A stretch of 64,000 nucleotides of DNA, taken from assembly GCA_046349635.1 (NCBI GenBank), contig JAXMBX010000024.1:1-64000 (forward strand). Reading direction: 5' to 3'. The stretch is from JAXMBX01 sp046349635. Its GTDB lineage: Bacteria > Planctomycetota > Planctomycetia > Planctomycetales > Planctomycetaceae. Below the pieces are notes generated by a model. The model searched no databases, was not told the origin of the DNA, and saw nothing but the letters and a program-made list of their open reading frames with translations. A program made the position numbers and the translations under genes. Shown piece after piece: positions 42,210-51,758 of the stretch (positions within the stretch are counted from its first letter, which is position 1; every line of letters begins with the position of its first letter).

Positions 42210-43625
42210 ATGCACGGTTTTGAAGAATTTGCCAGTGCCCCGGACACGAATCACGACGACAAGACGCCGTGGTACAAGCTGCTGAACCGGTATCACTGGT
42301 TTGTGCTGATCGTGGCGGCATTGGGGTGGCTGTTCGACACGATGGACCAGCAGTTGTTTGCACTGGCCCGCAAGCCCGCGATGGTGGAACTGCTGACGAC
42401 AAACGGAGTGGCGCCGGATGGTCCCACGGTCGGGTACTGGGGTGGGATTGTCACCTCAATCTTCCTTATCGGCTGGGCAACCGGGGGATTGTTTTTCGGG
42501 ATGCTGGGAGATCGCATCGGCCGAGCGAAAGTGATGCTGTGGACGATTTTGATCTATTCTTTCTGTACCGGTTTGAGTGCCTTGTCGGTCGGTTTCTGGG
42601 ACTTCGCGTTTTATCGTTTTCTGACGGGTCTGGGGGTCGGAGGCGAATTCGCGGTGGGGGTGTCGCTGGTGGCGGAAGTGATGCCGCACAAAGCGCGTCC
42701 CTTCGCGCTGGGATTGCTGCAGGCATTGTCCGCCGTCGGAAATATTTCTGCCGCGCTGATCAATATGTGGTTAGGTGTCCTGGAAGGGCAGGGGGCCTTC
42801 AGTGGCCTGGAAATGGGAGGCGAACCGGTCAAGGCGTGGCGGATCATGTTTGTCATTGGAACCGTCCCGGCGCTGTTGGCGATTCTGATTCGCCGCAATT
42901 TGAAGGAGCCGGAGACGTGGCAGAAGGTGGCCCACGATGGAACCGTTTCCAAACAGTTGGGGTCATTCCAGGAACTGCTTGGTGATCCGCGGTGGCGGAA
43001 GAACGCACTGGCGGGGTTGGCGCTGGCATTTGCGGGCGTGGTGGGACTGTGGGGGATTGGATTCTTCAGCTACGATCTTTTCGATTCCGTGCTGCAAAAG
43101 AAATTCAAGGGGGAGGGATTCTCTGAGGCGGATATCGCTGCGAAGAAGGCGTTCTGGATCGGGCTGACCTCCGTAATGCAGAACATCGGAGGGTTTCTGG
43201 GGATTTATGCGTTCAGCTATGTGACGCATTACACGGGTCGGAAACCGGCGTTCGCGATTTCCTTCGTTGCGGCCACGCTGAGTACGGCGTTGGTGTTTTC
43301 CAGCCTGGATCAGATTAGTGAGATTTTCTGGATGATTCCGCTGATGGGTTTCTGCCAGTTGGCCTTATTTGGCGGGTATGCGATTTACTTCCCGGAGCTG
43401 TTCCCGACGCGGTTACGGAGCACGGGGACATCGTTCTGCTATAACGTGGGGCGGTTTGCGGCGGCCGCTGGTCCGATGACGCTAGGGGCGCTGATGAAGT
43501 TTGCGTTTCAGGGTTACGCGGAGCCGATGCGTTATGCCGGGGTGACGATGTGCGGCATTTTCCTGCTGGGGTTGGTGGCGTTGCCGTTTGCACCGGAGAC
43601 GAAGGGGCAGCCGTTGCCGGAATAG
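42210..43625 (+). CDS. MFS transporter
   Basis: The 471-residue protein has 12 predicted membrane segments and the MFS motif A in GMLGDRIGRAKV between segments 2 and 3. Other family features are FLTGLGVGGEFAVGV and the C-terminal YFPELFPTRLRSTG. It is closest in style to the sialate/aromatic-acid (AAHS-like) branch, with an inserted soluble stretch near residues 200-260. The substrate is unknown. GGAG lies nine bases upstream. Confidence 0.88.
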   Translation: MHGFEEFASAPDTNHDDKTPWYKLLNRYHWFVLIVAALGWLFDTMDQQLFALARKPAMVELLTTNGVAPDGPTVGYWGGIVTSIFLIGWATGGLFFGMLGDRIGRAKVMLWTILIYSFCTGLSALSVGFWDFAFYRFLTGLGVGGEFAVGVSLVAEVMPHKARPFALGLLQALSAVGNISAALINMWLGVLEGQGAFSGLEMGGEPVKAWRIMFVIGTVPALLAILIRRNLKEPETWQKVAHDGTVSKQLGSFQELLGDPRWRKNALAGLALAFAGVVGLWGIGFFSYDLFDSVLQKKFKGEGFSEADIAAKKAFWIGLTSVMQNIGGFLGIYAFSYVTHYTGRKPAFAISFVAATLSTALVFSSLDQISEIFWMIPLMGFCQLALFGGYAIYFPELFPTRLRSTGTSFCYNVGRFAAAAGPMTLGALMKFAFQGYAEPMRYAGVTMCGIFLLGLVALPFAPETKGQPLPE

Positions 43626-43689
43626 TTGCCGACCGGGCGAGAGCAGGTGGATGAAACACTGGCAGAACCAGTCGCACTCAGGAGCGTAA

Positions 43690-44547
43690 TTATTTTCCCT
43701 GCACCACGGGGTTGCGGAGGACGCCGACACCTTCGAGTTCCACTTCAAGGATGTCACCCGGCTTGATCTCAGCCGTCTTGCCGGGAGTGCCGGTGAAGAT
43801 CAGGTCACCGGGGTAGAGGGTGACGTACTGGCTGATGAAGCTGACGGTCGTCGGGATGTCGTGGATGAAGTGGTCGGTTTTCTCCTGCTGGACGACGTTC
43901 CCATTCTGCCGCATGGTGAGCTGCAGGTTGCCGTAATCGACGCCGGTGAGGATATAGGGACCGACGGGGCCGAAGGTGTCAGCTCCCTTGGCGCGCCACC
44001 ACTGCACGTCCTTGTTGTCTTTATCGTTCTGCCAGATTCGTTCGCTGACATCGTTACCGGCCGTGACGCCGAAGACGTAGTCGAGGGCTTTGTCCTTGGG
44101 GACTTTGCTCGTCCGTTTGCCGATGACGATCACGAGTTCCGCTTCGTAGTGGACGGTTTTCGCATCCGCGGGGAGAACGATTTTCTCCTCATGCGCGATC
44201 AGGCAGGAGGGGCTTTTGTAGAAGGGCTGGGGAATTTTGAACTGGGGCGGGATGACCTCGTCCTTGAGGTGGCTGCGATAGTTACCGGCGAGCGCGAGGA
44301 CCTGCGTGGGGCGGGTGGGAGGGAGGATCTTGACTTCGCTCAGGGGATAGGTGGTGTCGGTCTTTTCCCACTTGGCGAAGAGGTTCCCCTTGAGTTCGCG
44401 AACCTTGTCCCCTTCAAGGAGGCCGTAGACGGGTTTCTTATCTTTGCGGAAGCGGACGAAACGTTGCGGTTCGGCGGCGGCCGATTTTTCCGCGTGCGCG
44501 AGGCAGAGACCGGCCACGATGAGGGACAACATGCCGAGGCGAAGCAT
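43690..44547 (-). CDS. Exported fumarylacetoacetate-hydrolase family protein
   Basis: The 285-residue product has a signal peptide (LRLGMLSLIVAGLCLAHA) and AGGAG upstream. The FAH core is clear: LALAGNYRSHLKDE, the metal ligands in VHYEAELVIVIG (ExE), GVTAGNDVSER and GDLIFTGTPGKTAEI. Cytosolic relatives hydrolyse or isomerise beta-keto acids in aromatic catabolism; an exported form is unusual and its substrate is unknown. It converges with the MFS gene. Confidence 0.86.
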   Translation of the reverse strand: MLRLGMLSLIVAGLCLAHAEKSAAAEPQRFVRFRKDKKPVYGLLEGDKVRELKGNLFAKWEKTDTTYPLSEVKILPPTRPTQVLALAGNYRSHLKDEVIPPQFKIPQPFYKSPSCLIAHEEKIVLPADAKTVHYEAELVIVIGKRTSKVPKDKALDYVFGVTAGNDVSERIWQNDKDNKDVQWWRAKGADTFGPVGPYILTGVDYGNLQLTMRQNGNVVQQEKTDHFIHDIPTTVSFISQYVTLYPGDLIFTGTPGKTAEIKPGDILEVELEGVGVLRNPVVQGK

Positions 44548-44636
44548 GGGAGTTCTCCTGGGAAAGAAGAGGCAGAAGAGAGAACGAGAGACGACGCCTC
44601 AAAGATAGCGAGGCCGAGTTCCCGGAGAAACGAAAA

Positions 44637-46199
44637 TCAGGGTTTTGGGGCGGAATCTGGAGATTCGACGGCGAGGATGGCCCACGGGGAGATCCTGGTG
44701 ATGTCTACTTGAGTCTCAGTCCCTGAGTCGGTCGTTTTACCTTTGAGCGGCGTGGGAGATTGGCCGGGGATGTAGAGGGTGGTTTTCAGAGGCGCGTTCG
44801 CGGATCCGCCGAAGGGGGCGTTGCGCAGAGTGAGTGAGAGCGGCGGATGCGTTTCGGACCAGTCGACGAGGTGAATCAGAACCGGCGCATGGGGATTATT
44901 TGGAATGGCTCGAACAGTGAGGAGTATTTCCTGGGAGGTTGAGGTAATGGTTACAGGGGAATTCTTCAGACCAGGGGGCAAAACCGGGCCGCGATCAGGG
45001 ACGAAAGCGCTGACTTCCTCGTAGTTGTTGAAGAGCGGGGGGTGAGTAGCGACGAGGTCGTAGAGGTCGCCGAATTCGTCGCGCGTGCCGAAGAAGCGTT
45101 CGGTTTTGGGACCGCGCCGCCAGACATCCCAGGGGACGAGGGTGCAGGAACCGCAGGCATAGCTGGTGGCGACGATCTTGCGCGCGAGGGAGACGTAGGA
45201 CTCGCGAGTGGGGAGAAGATCGAGGCCATCATTGGGTGGGCTGAAGCACTGGAGTTTACCCAGAGTCTCCGCATGCTTCGTCTTTTCGTACAGCCGTTGC
45301 GGGCTGGGGTGGGAATACTGGACGCTGGTTTCGCCGATCCAGAAATTAAAATGCTGGCGGAAGGGGAATTCATCCTGCAGGAGGGAGGACCAGTTGTTGC
45401 AGGCAAAAGGGACGGTCCCGCCTGCGAATTTGTTCGTCTCCTTATGCAGCCACTGGTAGAACTCATCGACCGCCTGGCGATGGAACTCGAAGAAGAGGGC
45501 GTGCAGCGCGGCGGGTGGTTTCCCCTGATGGTCGCGGACATAGGCGGCGTAGTCAAAGTTCGTGAGATCTACGGGAAGGCCCCAGTCTTGGCGCTGGTCG
45601 GGGGTGGAGTTCTGGGGGAGGAAGGTGCGGAATTTCGCGAGCGAAGCGTCCCCATAACCGCCGTGGTTGTGGACCGCATTGTGATAGGTCATGCCGGGGT
45701 CATCGACGTAAATCCCATCCGCCCCGCCGTCGAGGAGATTCTTGACCGTCGCGAGTACGAGATTGCGATATTCGGGGCTGGAGATGTCCCCTCGGGCGGC
45801 CAGGAAATCGAGTTCGGGATTGCCGACGATCTCACCGTGATAGCTTTTGTCTCGGCCGGTGCGGTTGGTGGTGCCGTCGAGTTCGGCGGAGATAGTGCCG
45901 AAGTAGCCGTAGCCATGTTTCTTGACTTCGCGGACGAATTCCGGGGTGCGGGTGTAACTCCAGTCGATGCGGGTGGCATGGAACGATTTGGCGGCGGCGA
46001 AGGTTTCGTGCGGGTCGTTTTTATTCAGCGGGCGTTTCCAGCGGCTGGAGAAGCAGATATCGCTCGGTCGCGGAGCTCCGGCGGGACGGGTCGTTTTGTG
46101 CGCGAACCGCGAGAGATGTTCATCGCCACGAGCGAGAAACGTGACGAAAAGTGAAAAGAGGCTGAGTCCGATCCGCAGAGAGGGAGAAGAAGGTCTCAC
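44637..46199 (-). CDS. Secreted protein, TIM-barrel glycosidase-like
   Basis: The 520-residue product starts at a GTG with GGAG eight bases upstream. The frame is open much further upstream but across the kinase gene. A signal peptide (RIGLSLFSLFVTFLARG) is followed by a barrel-like domain: FHATRIDWSYT, GYGYFGTISAELD, GGADGIYVDDPG with a candidate acidic residue pair, and FNFWIGETSVQYSH. A C-terminal beta domain (~430-520) resembles the accessory domain of glycosidases. The active site cannot be proven and no family is named with confidence. It is the third gene of the ECF-kinase operon. Confidence 0.72.
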   Translation of the reverse strand: MRPSSPSLRIGLSLFSLFVTFLARGDEHLSRFAHKTTRPAGAPRPSDICFSSRWKRPLNKNDPHETFAAAKSFHATRIDWSYTRTPEFVREVKKHGYGYFGTISAELDGTTNRTGRDKSYHGEIVGNPELDFLAARGDISSPEYRNLVLATVKNLLDGGADGIYVDDPGMTYHNAVHNHGGYGDASLAKFRTFLPQNSTPDQRQDWGLPVDLTNFDYAAYVRDHQGKPPAALHALFFEFHRQAVDEFYQWLHKETNKFAGGTVPFACNNWSSLLQDEFPFRQHFNFWIGETSVQYSHPSPQRLYEKTKHAETLGKLQCFSPPNDGLDLLPTRESYVSLARKIVATSYACGSCTLVPWDVWRRGPKTERFFGTRDEFGDLYDLVATHPPLFNNYEEVSAFVPDRGPVLPPGLKNSPVTITSTSQEILLTVRAIPNNPHAPVLIHLVDWSETHPPLSLTLRNAPFGGSANAPLKTTLYIPGQSPTPLKGKTTDSGTETQVDITRISPWAILAVESPDSAPKP

Positions 46200-46233
46200 G
46201 GGGGATGCTCCACGGGTGTGAGTGAGAATGAGA

Positions 46234-47595
46234 TCAAGCGCGGCGGAAGGGGAAGAAACTTTTCCAGCTCCCGAACCAGCGGCGGAGTCCTTTCTCTTTG
46301 GGATACTTAACGCTGAATTCGCGGAGGGCGTTGAGAAGATCTCCGGCGGATTGATACCGATCCTGAGGATTGGTGGAGGTTGCCCGCAGGATGATGCGGT
46401 CAAGTTCGACGGGGATCTCGGGATTGATCTGCCGCGGGCGGACGGAGACCCCATTGCGGAGTCGGTCCACGAGGTTTTTGCGCTCGGAATGATCGAAGGC
46501 GGGTTGCAGGGTGCAGAGTTCGTAGAGGGTGACGCCGAGGGAGTAGACGTCGCTCCGTTCGTCGACGTGCCCTTCGAGTTGTTCCGGAGCGAGGTACGCG
46601 AGAGTCCCCTTGAGTTCTTCTTCCCCTTTGCCGAGGAGAGCATCCTTCTGACGGGCGATGCCGAAGTCGGCGATCCAGACCGCTCCCTGCCAGTCGAGGA
46701 GCAGGTTGGCGGGCTTGATATCGCGATGCAGGGTTCCTTCTTTGTGGGCGTATTGCAGGGCGGAAGCGGCCTGCATGCCGATGCGGGCAATATTGGGCCA
46801 GGAGTTGCGCCGGAGAACCCGTCCGCCGGGGAGATTCGTTTTTTCCGGCGGTTTGCGATTCTGCAGGGAGGAGATGTTCATCCCCGCCGGGAAGACGGCG
46901 GAGGCGTGAGTCGCGGCAGGCATCAGTCCCTGGGAGTCGTGCGGAGAGAAGTCCTGGCGGATTTCGTCCGCCTTGATCTCTCCTGGTTCGGATTTGAGTT
47001 TGCGAATGACCTTATCGAGCGACCACCCCTGGACAAGCTGCATGATGATGTAGCACCAGCCTTCCTGTTCGCCATAGCCATAGACGGGAACAAGGTGTGT
47101 GTGTCTCAGGCGGGACATCATCTGGGCTTCGCGGAAGAAGTTTTCGCGCCAGCGGGGGGTCGAGAACCGCCAGGGGAGAAGTTTGACGGCGACCCGATCC
47201 CCTTCGGTCTGGCGGATGGCTTCATAGACGATCCCCATGCCTCCGCGACCAAGTTCGCGGATGAGACGGCAGTCCCCCAGCCGCTCGAAGTTCATGTCCG
47301 CGGGGACGGCCCGCCGGGCACCGGAGAATTCCTTGTTGGATTTCCAGGACTCCATCGCGGCGACGAGGGGGAGTACCTTGCGGATCTGCTCGGCGTATTG
47401 AGGGTAACGCCAGGCGTAGCTTTCGACGGTGTCGTTGCGCCCTTCGCGGAGTCCCGCGAGGTATTCCGTGGCGGCGAGTTCGACAGGGTCGCGGCTGAGC
47501 CGATCCTGACCCGCATCCCGGACGGGAAGACCGAAGAGTTCAGCTTCGGTCGTCTCAGGAGGAGGTTGGGAAGGATCAGGTGGGACGGAGGACAT
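46234..47595 (-). CDS. Ser/Thr protein kinase of the ECF-linked type
   Basis: The 453-residue protein has a ~100-residue N-terminal helical region with LAGLREGRNDTVESYAWRYPQYAEQIR, typical of planctomycete STKs. The Hanks domain follows with LGRGGMGIVYEA, VAVKLL, HRDIKPAN, ADFGIAR and LAYLAPEQ. An insertion of about 60 residues around 190-250 lies between the two lobes. It has no membrane segment and ends WKSFFPFRRA. It starts 25 bases after an ECF sigma factor and 34 bases before the secreted-protein gene. ECF-kinase pairs of this kind are believed to use the kinase to switch on the sigma factor. Confidence 0.9.
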   Translation of the reverse strand: MSSVPPDPSQPPPETTEAELFGLPVRDAGQDRLSRDPVELAATEYLAGLREGRNDTVESYAWRYPQYAEQIRKVLPLVAAMESWKSNKEFSGARRAVPADMNFERLGDCRLIRELGRGGMGIVYEAIRQTEGDRVAVKLLPWRFSTPRWRENFFREAQMMSRLRHTHLVPVYGYGEQEGWCYIIMQLVQGWSLDKVIRKLKSEPGEIKADEIRQDFSPHDSQGLMPAATHASAVFPAGMNISSLQNRKPPEKTNLPGGRVLRRNSWPNIARIGMQAASALQYAHKEGTLHRDIKPANLLLDWQGAVWIADFGIARQKDALLGKGEEELKGTLAYLAPEQLEGHVDERSDVYSLGVTLYELCTLQPAFDHSERKNLVDRLRNGVSVRPRQINPEIPVELDRIILRATSTNPQDRYQSAGDLLNALREFSVKYPKEKGLRRWFGSWKSFFPFRRA

Positions 47596-47620
47596 GTGGT
47601 TAGTTGTTATTCAGGAGCGA

Positions 47621-48283
47621 TCAGGTGTCGTCGTCGGTTTTGTGGGGAGGGACGAAGCCCGGGATTTTTTCCAGAACCTGCTGCAGACGGGCAAGGGCAC
47701 GGACGTAGCGGATGCTGGCGGCCTGTTCCGAGATGCCGAGGACATAGGCGGTTTCCACATTGGTCAGTTCTTCAAAGTGCCGGAAGATGAGGACTTCGCG
47801 GTCGAGATCGCTCAGGGAGTCGAGCGCGGTGTCGATCTGGTCGGCGAGTTCCTTGCGCATCAGGGCCTGACTGGGAGAGGTCAGATGCCCGACGAGCCAG
47901 GAGGACATGGAGAACGAGGTTCCACTGGGAGACTTGCCGGAACCGGAGCGTTCCTTGCCGGCATCCCGCGCGAGGGTTCCCAGGTGACGGCGGTGGATAT
48001 CCACGAGGGTCTGGTTGAGGATCATACGGAGCCAGATGAAAACCCCGCCGCCGGATTCCTGGAGGACGTACTGCAAACGGGTTTGTGCATTCATATACGC
48101 CTCCTGGAGGACATCCTCAACATCGAGACGTCCGGCGAGGCGGGGATCGAGGCGAAAACGGACGATCGTCCGGAGACGGTCGCGGTATTGTTCGAAGATC
48201 TCCGCAAGGGCCTGGGGATCGCGCTGAATGAGGCGATGGATCAGTTCCGCTTCGCGGTCGTCGTTGTCCGGTGGTTCGCTCAT
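47621..48283 (-). CDS. ECF RNA polymerase sigma factor (planctomycete STK-linked type)
   Basis: The 220-residue product starts at MSEPPDNDDREAELIHRL. Sigma region 2 runs through FEQYRDRLRTIVRFRLDPRLAGRLDVEDVLQEAYMN. Region 4 has LDSLSDLDREVLIFRHFEELTNVETAYVLGISEQAASIRYVRAL with a helix-turn-helix. A Ser/Gly-rich linker lies between them. No anti-sigma gene is adjacent; the following kinase is the presumed regulator. The target promoters are unknown, and the operon itself may be one. Confidence 0.9.
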   Translation of the reverse strand: MSEPPDNDDREAELIHRLIQRDPQALAEIFEQYRDRLRTIVRFRLDPRLAGRLDVEDVLQEAYMNAQTRLQYVLQESGGGVFIWLRMILNQTLVDIHRRHLGTLARDAGKERSGSGKSPSGTSFSMSSWLVGHLTSPSQALMRKELADQIDTALDSLSDLDREVLIFRHFEELTNVETAYVLGISEQAASIRYVRALARLQQVLEKIPGFVPPHKTDDDT

Positions 48284-48755
48284 GCCGCAGTCGATGAATC
48301 TGGTGGAAGCCGCCCCCTTCGGAGAGGGGGGAAATTCCAGTGCGGGAGAATGGTGTGGGAGAGGAACAAGTCTCTTGAGCATCGTACGTTGCGCGTGAGG
48401 AAGGGTCCACCCGAAAGGAGCAAAACAGCCTTAATGTTGGGCGAGTGAGGCGGCAGGGGGGGATTTTTTTCGAAAAAATTTCGCGAAGGGTGTTGAGGAA
48501 GTTTTAGGGGCCTCGTTTCAGTAAGTGGGAGACATGCTTTCAAGCCCTGTGACGAGGAGTTGAAGCGTTCCTTTCCGCGAACTCACACCGTTCAGTCGCC
48601 GGGGCGCAAGCCAAGGCGAACCCAAGAAAACGAAAGCGGATATTCTTCGTCACGGGGTTTGAGGCATGCATTTGCCCCCTCTTCTCAAAGATCACTCCTG
48701 AACGACCCTTCCGGCCGATTTCACGGTAGCCGTTTTCATGTTCGGAGGCCGAGCC
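48284..48755. other. 472-base divergent region
   Basis: The region lies between the ECF sigma gene and the Gly-rich secreted-protein gene. It includes AT-rich runs (GGGGGATTTTTTTCG near 48461) but no convincing promoter hexamers or gene. Confidence 0.4.
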
Positions 48756-49391
48756 ATGTTTGCCCATCTGAATCTCACTCGTCTGCGTCCCCATTTCCTG
48801 ACTTTGTGTGTGACCGGCGGTATCTTGGTTGTGTCGCCGAATCTGGTGCTGGCGCAATGTTCCGGTGGAGGGGGCGGCGGTGGTGGCGGCGGAATGGGAC
48901 GGATGGGTGGCGGCGGGGGAGGAGCCTCCAGTGGGAGTGGTAGTACGGGAACGACAGGCGTGAATGTTTCTTCACAGACGATCGGGAACCTGTCGCGGAT
49001 GAACTCCCAAAACGCCGCTGCGGGGACGAGCCAGGCGATGGCGGCGTTTTCGGATCTGTATGCCGGTGATCTGTGGATTCAGCAGATTGCCTGGGAAGAA
49101 ATGATGGCGGAACGTCAGCAGATGATGCGTCAGGCCCAACTGGCAGCGCGGCGTGCCGCCTTGGCTCGCCAGCGACGGATGAACTCCAGCAATATCGCCC
49201 AGACCCAGAAGTCGGGCTGGAATAGACCGAGTGCGAATCAATCCACGGCTACGAACAAATCGGCCGTCAACAAAACAACTGCGTCCAAGGTGAAGGTTGC
49301 CCCTTTGCCTGCCAAGTATTCCGCCTCTCTCTCCAAAACGAAGTCCAATCCGCAGAACCAGTCCTCGACCGACACCTTGGCGCAGAAGTAA
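48756..49391 (+). CDS. Secreted glycine-rich protein
   Basis: The 211-residue product starts at the ATG preceded by GGAGG eight bases upstream. An earlier in-frame ATG at 48738 has no ribosome site. The signal peptide ends near VLAQ. The mature N-terminus is a Gly/Met run (SGGGGGGGGGGMGRMGGGGGG), then a Ser/Asn/Thr-rich domain with a Met/Arg-rich helix (AERQQMMRQAQLAARRAAL) and a Lys-rich C-terminus. It may be a surface or matrix protein. It is followed by a strong terminator. Confidence 0.72.
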   Translation: MFAHLNLTRLRPHFLTLCVTGGILVVSPNLVLAQCSGGGGGGGGGGMGRMGGGGGGASSGSGSTGTTGVNVSSQTIGNLSRMNSQNAAAGTSQAMAAFSDLYAGDLWIQQIAWEEMMAERQQMMRQAQLAARRAALARQRRMNSSNIAQTQKSGWNRPSANQSTATNKSAVNKTTASKVKVAPLPAKYSASLSKTKSNPQNQSSTDTLAQK

Positions 49392-49423
49392 ACGTTCGTC
49401 AGTGACTCCTTCGAACGGAAGCA

Positions 49424-49458
49424 AACACCCTCTCAACAGAGGGTGTTTTGCTTTCTTT
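49424..49458 (+). terminator. Rho-independent terminator after the Gly-rich protein
   Basis: The stem AACACCCTCT-CAAC-AGAGGGTGTT is followed by TTGCTTTCTTT. It lies about 30 bases past the stop codon. Confidence 0.85.
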
Positions 49459-49472
49459 GGGGTGGCGGCGCG

Positions 49473-49519
49473 TAAAAAAACGCCGAACGCGAGGATAACC
49501 CGTGTTCGGCGTCTTTTTT
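49473..49519. terminator. Bidirectional terminator, downstream of tRNA-Glu
   Basis: The stem ACGCCGAAC...GTTCGGCGT is flanked by AAAAAAA on the left and TCTTTTTTG on the right, so it can stop transcription from both sides: readthrough from the left and the tRNA transcript from the right. Confidence 0.8.
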
Positions 49520-49525
49520 GTGCAG

Positions 49526-49599
49526 TACCCCCAAGGGGATTTGAACCCCTGTTTTTGCCGTGAGAGGGCAATGTCCTGGGCCGGCTAGACGATGAGGGC
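49526..49599 (-). tRNA. tRNA-Glu (anticodon CTC)
   Basis: Read on the minus strand it folds as a cloverleaf: acceptor GCCCTCA/TGGGGGT with two G-U pairs, D arm around GTCTAGCC, anticodon stem TTGCC/GGCAA with loop CTCTCAC (anticodon CTC) and T arm AGGGG-TTCAAAT-CCCCT. The discriminator is A, and no CCA is encoded. It decodes GAG, which is frequent in this GC-rich genome. Confidence 0.92.
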
Positions 49600-49643
49600 A
49601 GGTGCGAAAGCGCGGGAAAATCCCGCTGCTCAGGACTGAATCG

Positions 49644-49672
49644 ATTAGAGAACATCGCAGATCCAAAGTCAA
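49644..49672 (-). promoter_or_regulatory. Sigma-70-type promoter of tRNA-Glu
   Basis: On the minus strand TTGACT is separated by 17 bases from TCTAAT, about 45 bases upstream of the tRNA. Both hexamers are one base off consensus or close. Confidence 0.65.
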
Positions 49673-49858
49673 GCGGCGGTCTAGGCGGGGCTCCGATCGA
49701 AGCCAAGAGCTGTACAGCGTGCAGGTTGCGGAGTTCTTTCCGGTCGTAACAGGCCAGGAAAGAGGCGCTTGCGAGGGGGCGGGGGGCGTGTCAGGATAGG
49801 TCGAATTCTCCTTGTGAATCACGGGTCTGTTTTCTTCCGACTTGTTGAGGGATTCTCC

Positions 49859-51691
49859 ATGAGTGGTTTTCGATCTGAGTGGCGGCGCGCGAACGGGGTG
49901 CTGGTGACTCTCCTGGGGTGGGTGTTGCTGGCGGTGGTCCCTGCGCAGGGGGGGGAGGTCATCGAGATCAAGACGCCTACGCCGCCGCCGCAGTGGGCGC
50001 TCCTGGAGCGGGAAGTACTGAAAGCCCAGTCGGAGGCGGGGGAGGAATACTACAAAAAATATTTCGACGAGCGCGGGTTCCTGCTGTGCGTCGAACGGTG
50101 GGGTGGAGATGACGGGCCGGACGATGCCATCGAGAACCTGGCGGATTTTCCGATGCTGCACGCGCTGGGGGGATCGGACAAGATCCTCGAACTGTTCCTG
50201 AAGGCGTGGGAGGGACACCTGCGGCAGTACACTCTGGCAAAGACGACGGAGGTGCCGTTCGCCAAAGATGGGATGTACTACAAGGAATTCGCCACGATGA
50301 TCGATTGGCTGCATCACGGCGAAGGCTTTACTCCGTTCAATCTGCAGGGACTGTCGGACCACTCGGCCCCGCAGTTCGAGGAGCGGGTGCGACGGTACGC
50401 GGCGATGTACATGGGAGATGAGCCGGGGGCGGCGAACTATGACAAGGAAAAAAAGCTGATCCGGAGCATGTTCAACGGCAGCCGGGGGCCGATGCTGCGG
50501 AAGGCGACCGGGCTCGATTGGGCGGGGGATCCGATCGAGGTGCAGAACCGCTTCAAGCCCCGGCATGGAGAAAGCAGCTACGAAGAGATGGTACTGCACT
50601 TCAAGGATTACAACGATGTGGCGGGGGACCACCCGCTGAACCTGCTGGCGACGTCGCTGGGATTCAATGCGTATGCCCTGACCGGTGAGAAGAAATACAA
50701 GGAATGGCTGCTGGAGTATGTCGATGCGTGGATCGAACGGATGGCGCAGAACAAGGGGATCATCCCGTCCAATATCGGGCTGGATGGGACCATCGGCGGA
50801 GCGGCAGATGGGAAGTGGTACGGAGGTGTCTACGGATGGGGATTCACGGTGTTCGATCCGCCTCCAAGAAGATGGCGAACCGGAATATCGTGAAGACGGG
50901 TTTCGTCGGATTCATGAATGCCTATCTGCTGACGGGGGACGACAAATACCTGGAGCCGTGGCGGAAGCAGATGGACCTGATCAACGCCCAGGCGCGGGAA
51001 AAACGGGGTGAAGGAATATCCCACGATGTACGGCGACAAGGGGTGGTATGGATACGGACCGACGCCGTACACACAGCACAGGTTGCCGATTGCCTACCTG
51101 ACGCAGAGGGAAGAGGACCTCCAGCGGGTGGAGGGGGACAACTGGCTGGAGTACCTGCAGGGGAAACAGCCGGAGTATCCCGTGCAAGCGCTGCAGGGAG
51201 AACTGGAGCGGGTGCGGAAGTGCGTGAGCGATTTCCGGGCGGATGACACGACCCCCGACACGCGGCTGGCGGATGATCCGATGGCGTATGCCCCGGCACA
51301 GGCGCCGATGTTGGTGCAGTTGATGCTGGGGGGCTTGAACATGGGACACAATGCCTCGCCGATTTACACGCATCTGAGATATTTCGATCCGGTAAAGCGC
51401 CGGGCGGGTCTGCCGGAGGACGTCGCGGTGCTGGTGGAAAAGCTGGGGAATGAGATGGTGCAGGTCCGGCTGGTGAATGTCAGCGCGGTGCATCCACGAA
51501 AGGTGACAATTCAGGCGGGGGGATATGCCGAGCATGAATTTACCTCCCTGCAGTCCACCGGTGAGAAAAAAGAAATGAAGGGAACGAGCCTGGAGGTGGA
51601 TCTGGCGCCGGGAGCGGGAGGAGTGCTGGTGCTGGGACTGAAGCGATTCGTGCATCCCCCGACGATGGCGTTCCCGTGGGAGCGGAACTGA
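49859..51691 (+). pseudogene. Secreted protein of unknown function, interrupted by two compensating frameshifts
   Basis: The gene opens with a signal peptide (LVTLLGWVLLAVVPAQGG). The frame from the ATG at 49859 runs to 50893, a second frame covers about 50865-51005 (KKMANRNIVKTGFVGFMNAYLLTGDDKYL) and the original frame resumes at about 51008 and ends at 51691. The two shifts cancel modulo three. Between them the amino acids are plainly those of one protein, about 610 residues. It contains WLHHGEGFTPFNL and WLEYLQGKQPEYPVQAL, is mostly helical and may be an (alpha/alpha) toroid enzyme, but I name no family. Confidence 0.75.
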
Positions 51692-51758
51692 GGAATGGGG
51701 TAGGGTTGTGGCAAAGAACCCCGCGCTGGGGGTGAGTTCAGTTATTGCTTGATGGAAA

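Noticed and set aside
46222..47790. 522-codon frame opposite the kinase gene
   Set aside because: Antisense shadow; the kinase motifs are clear on the minus strand.
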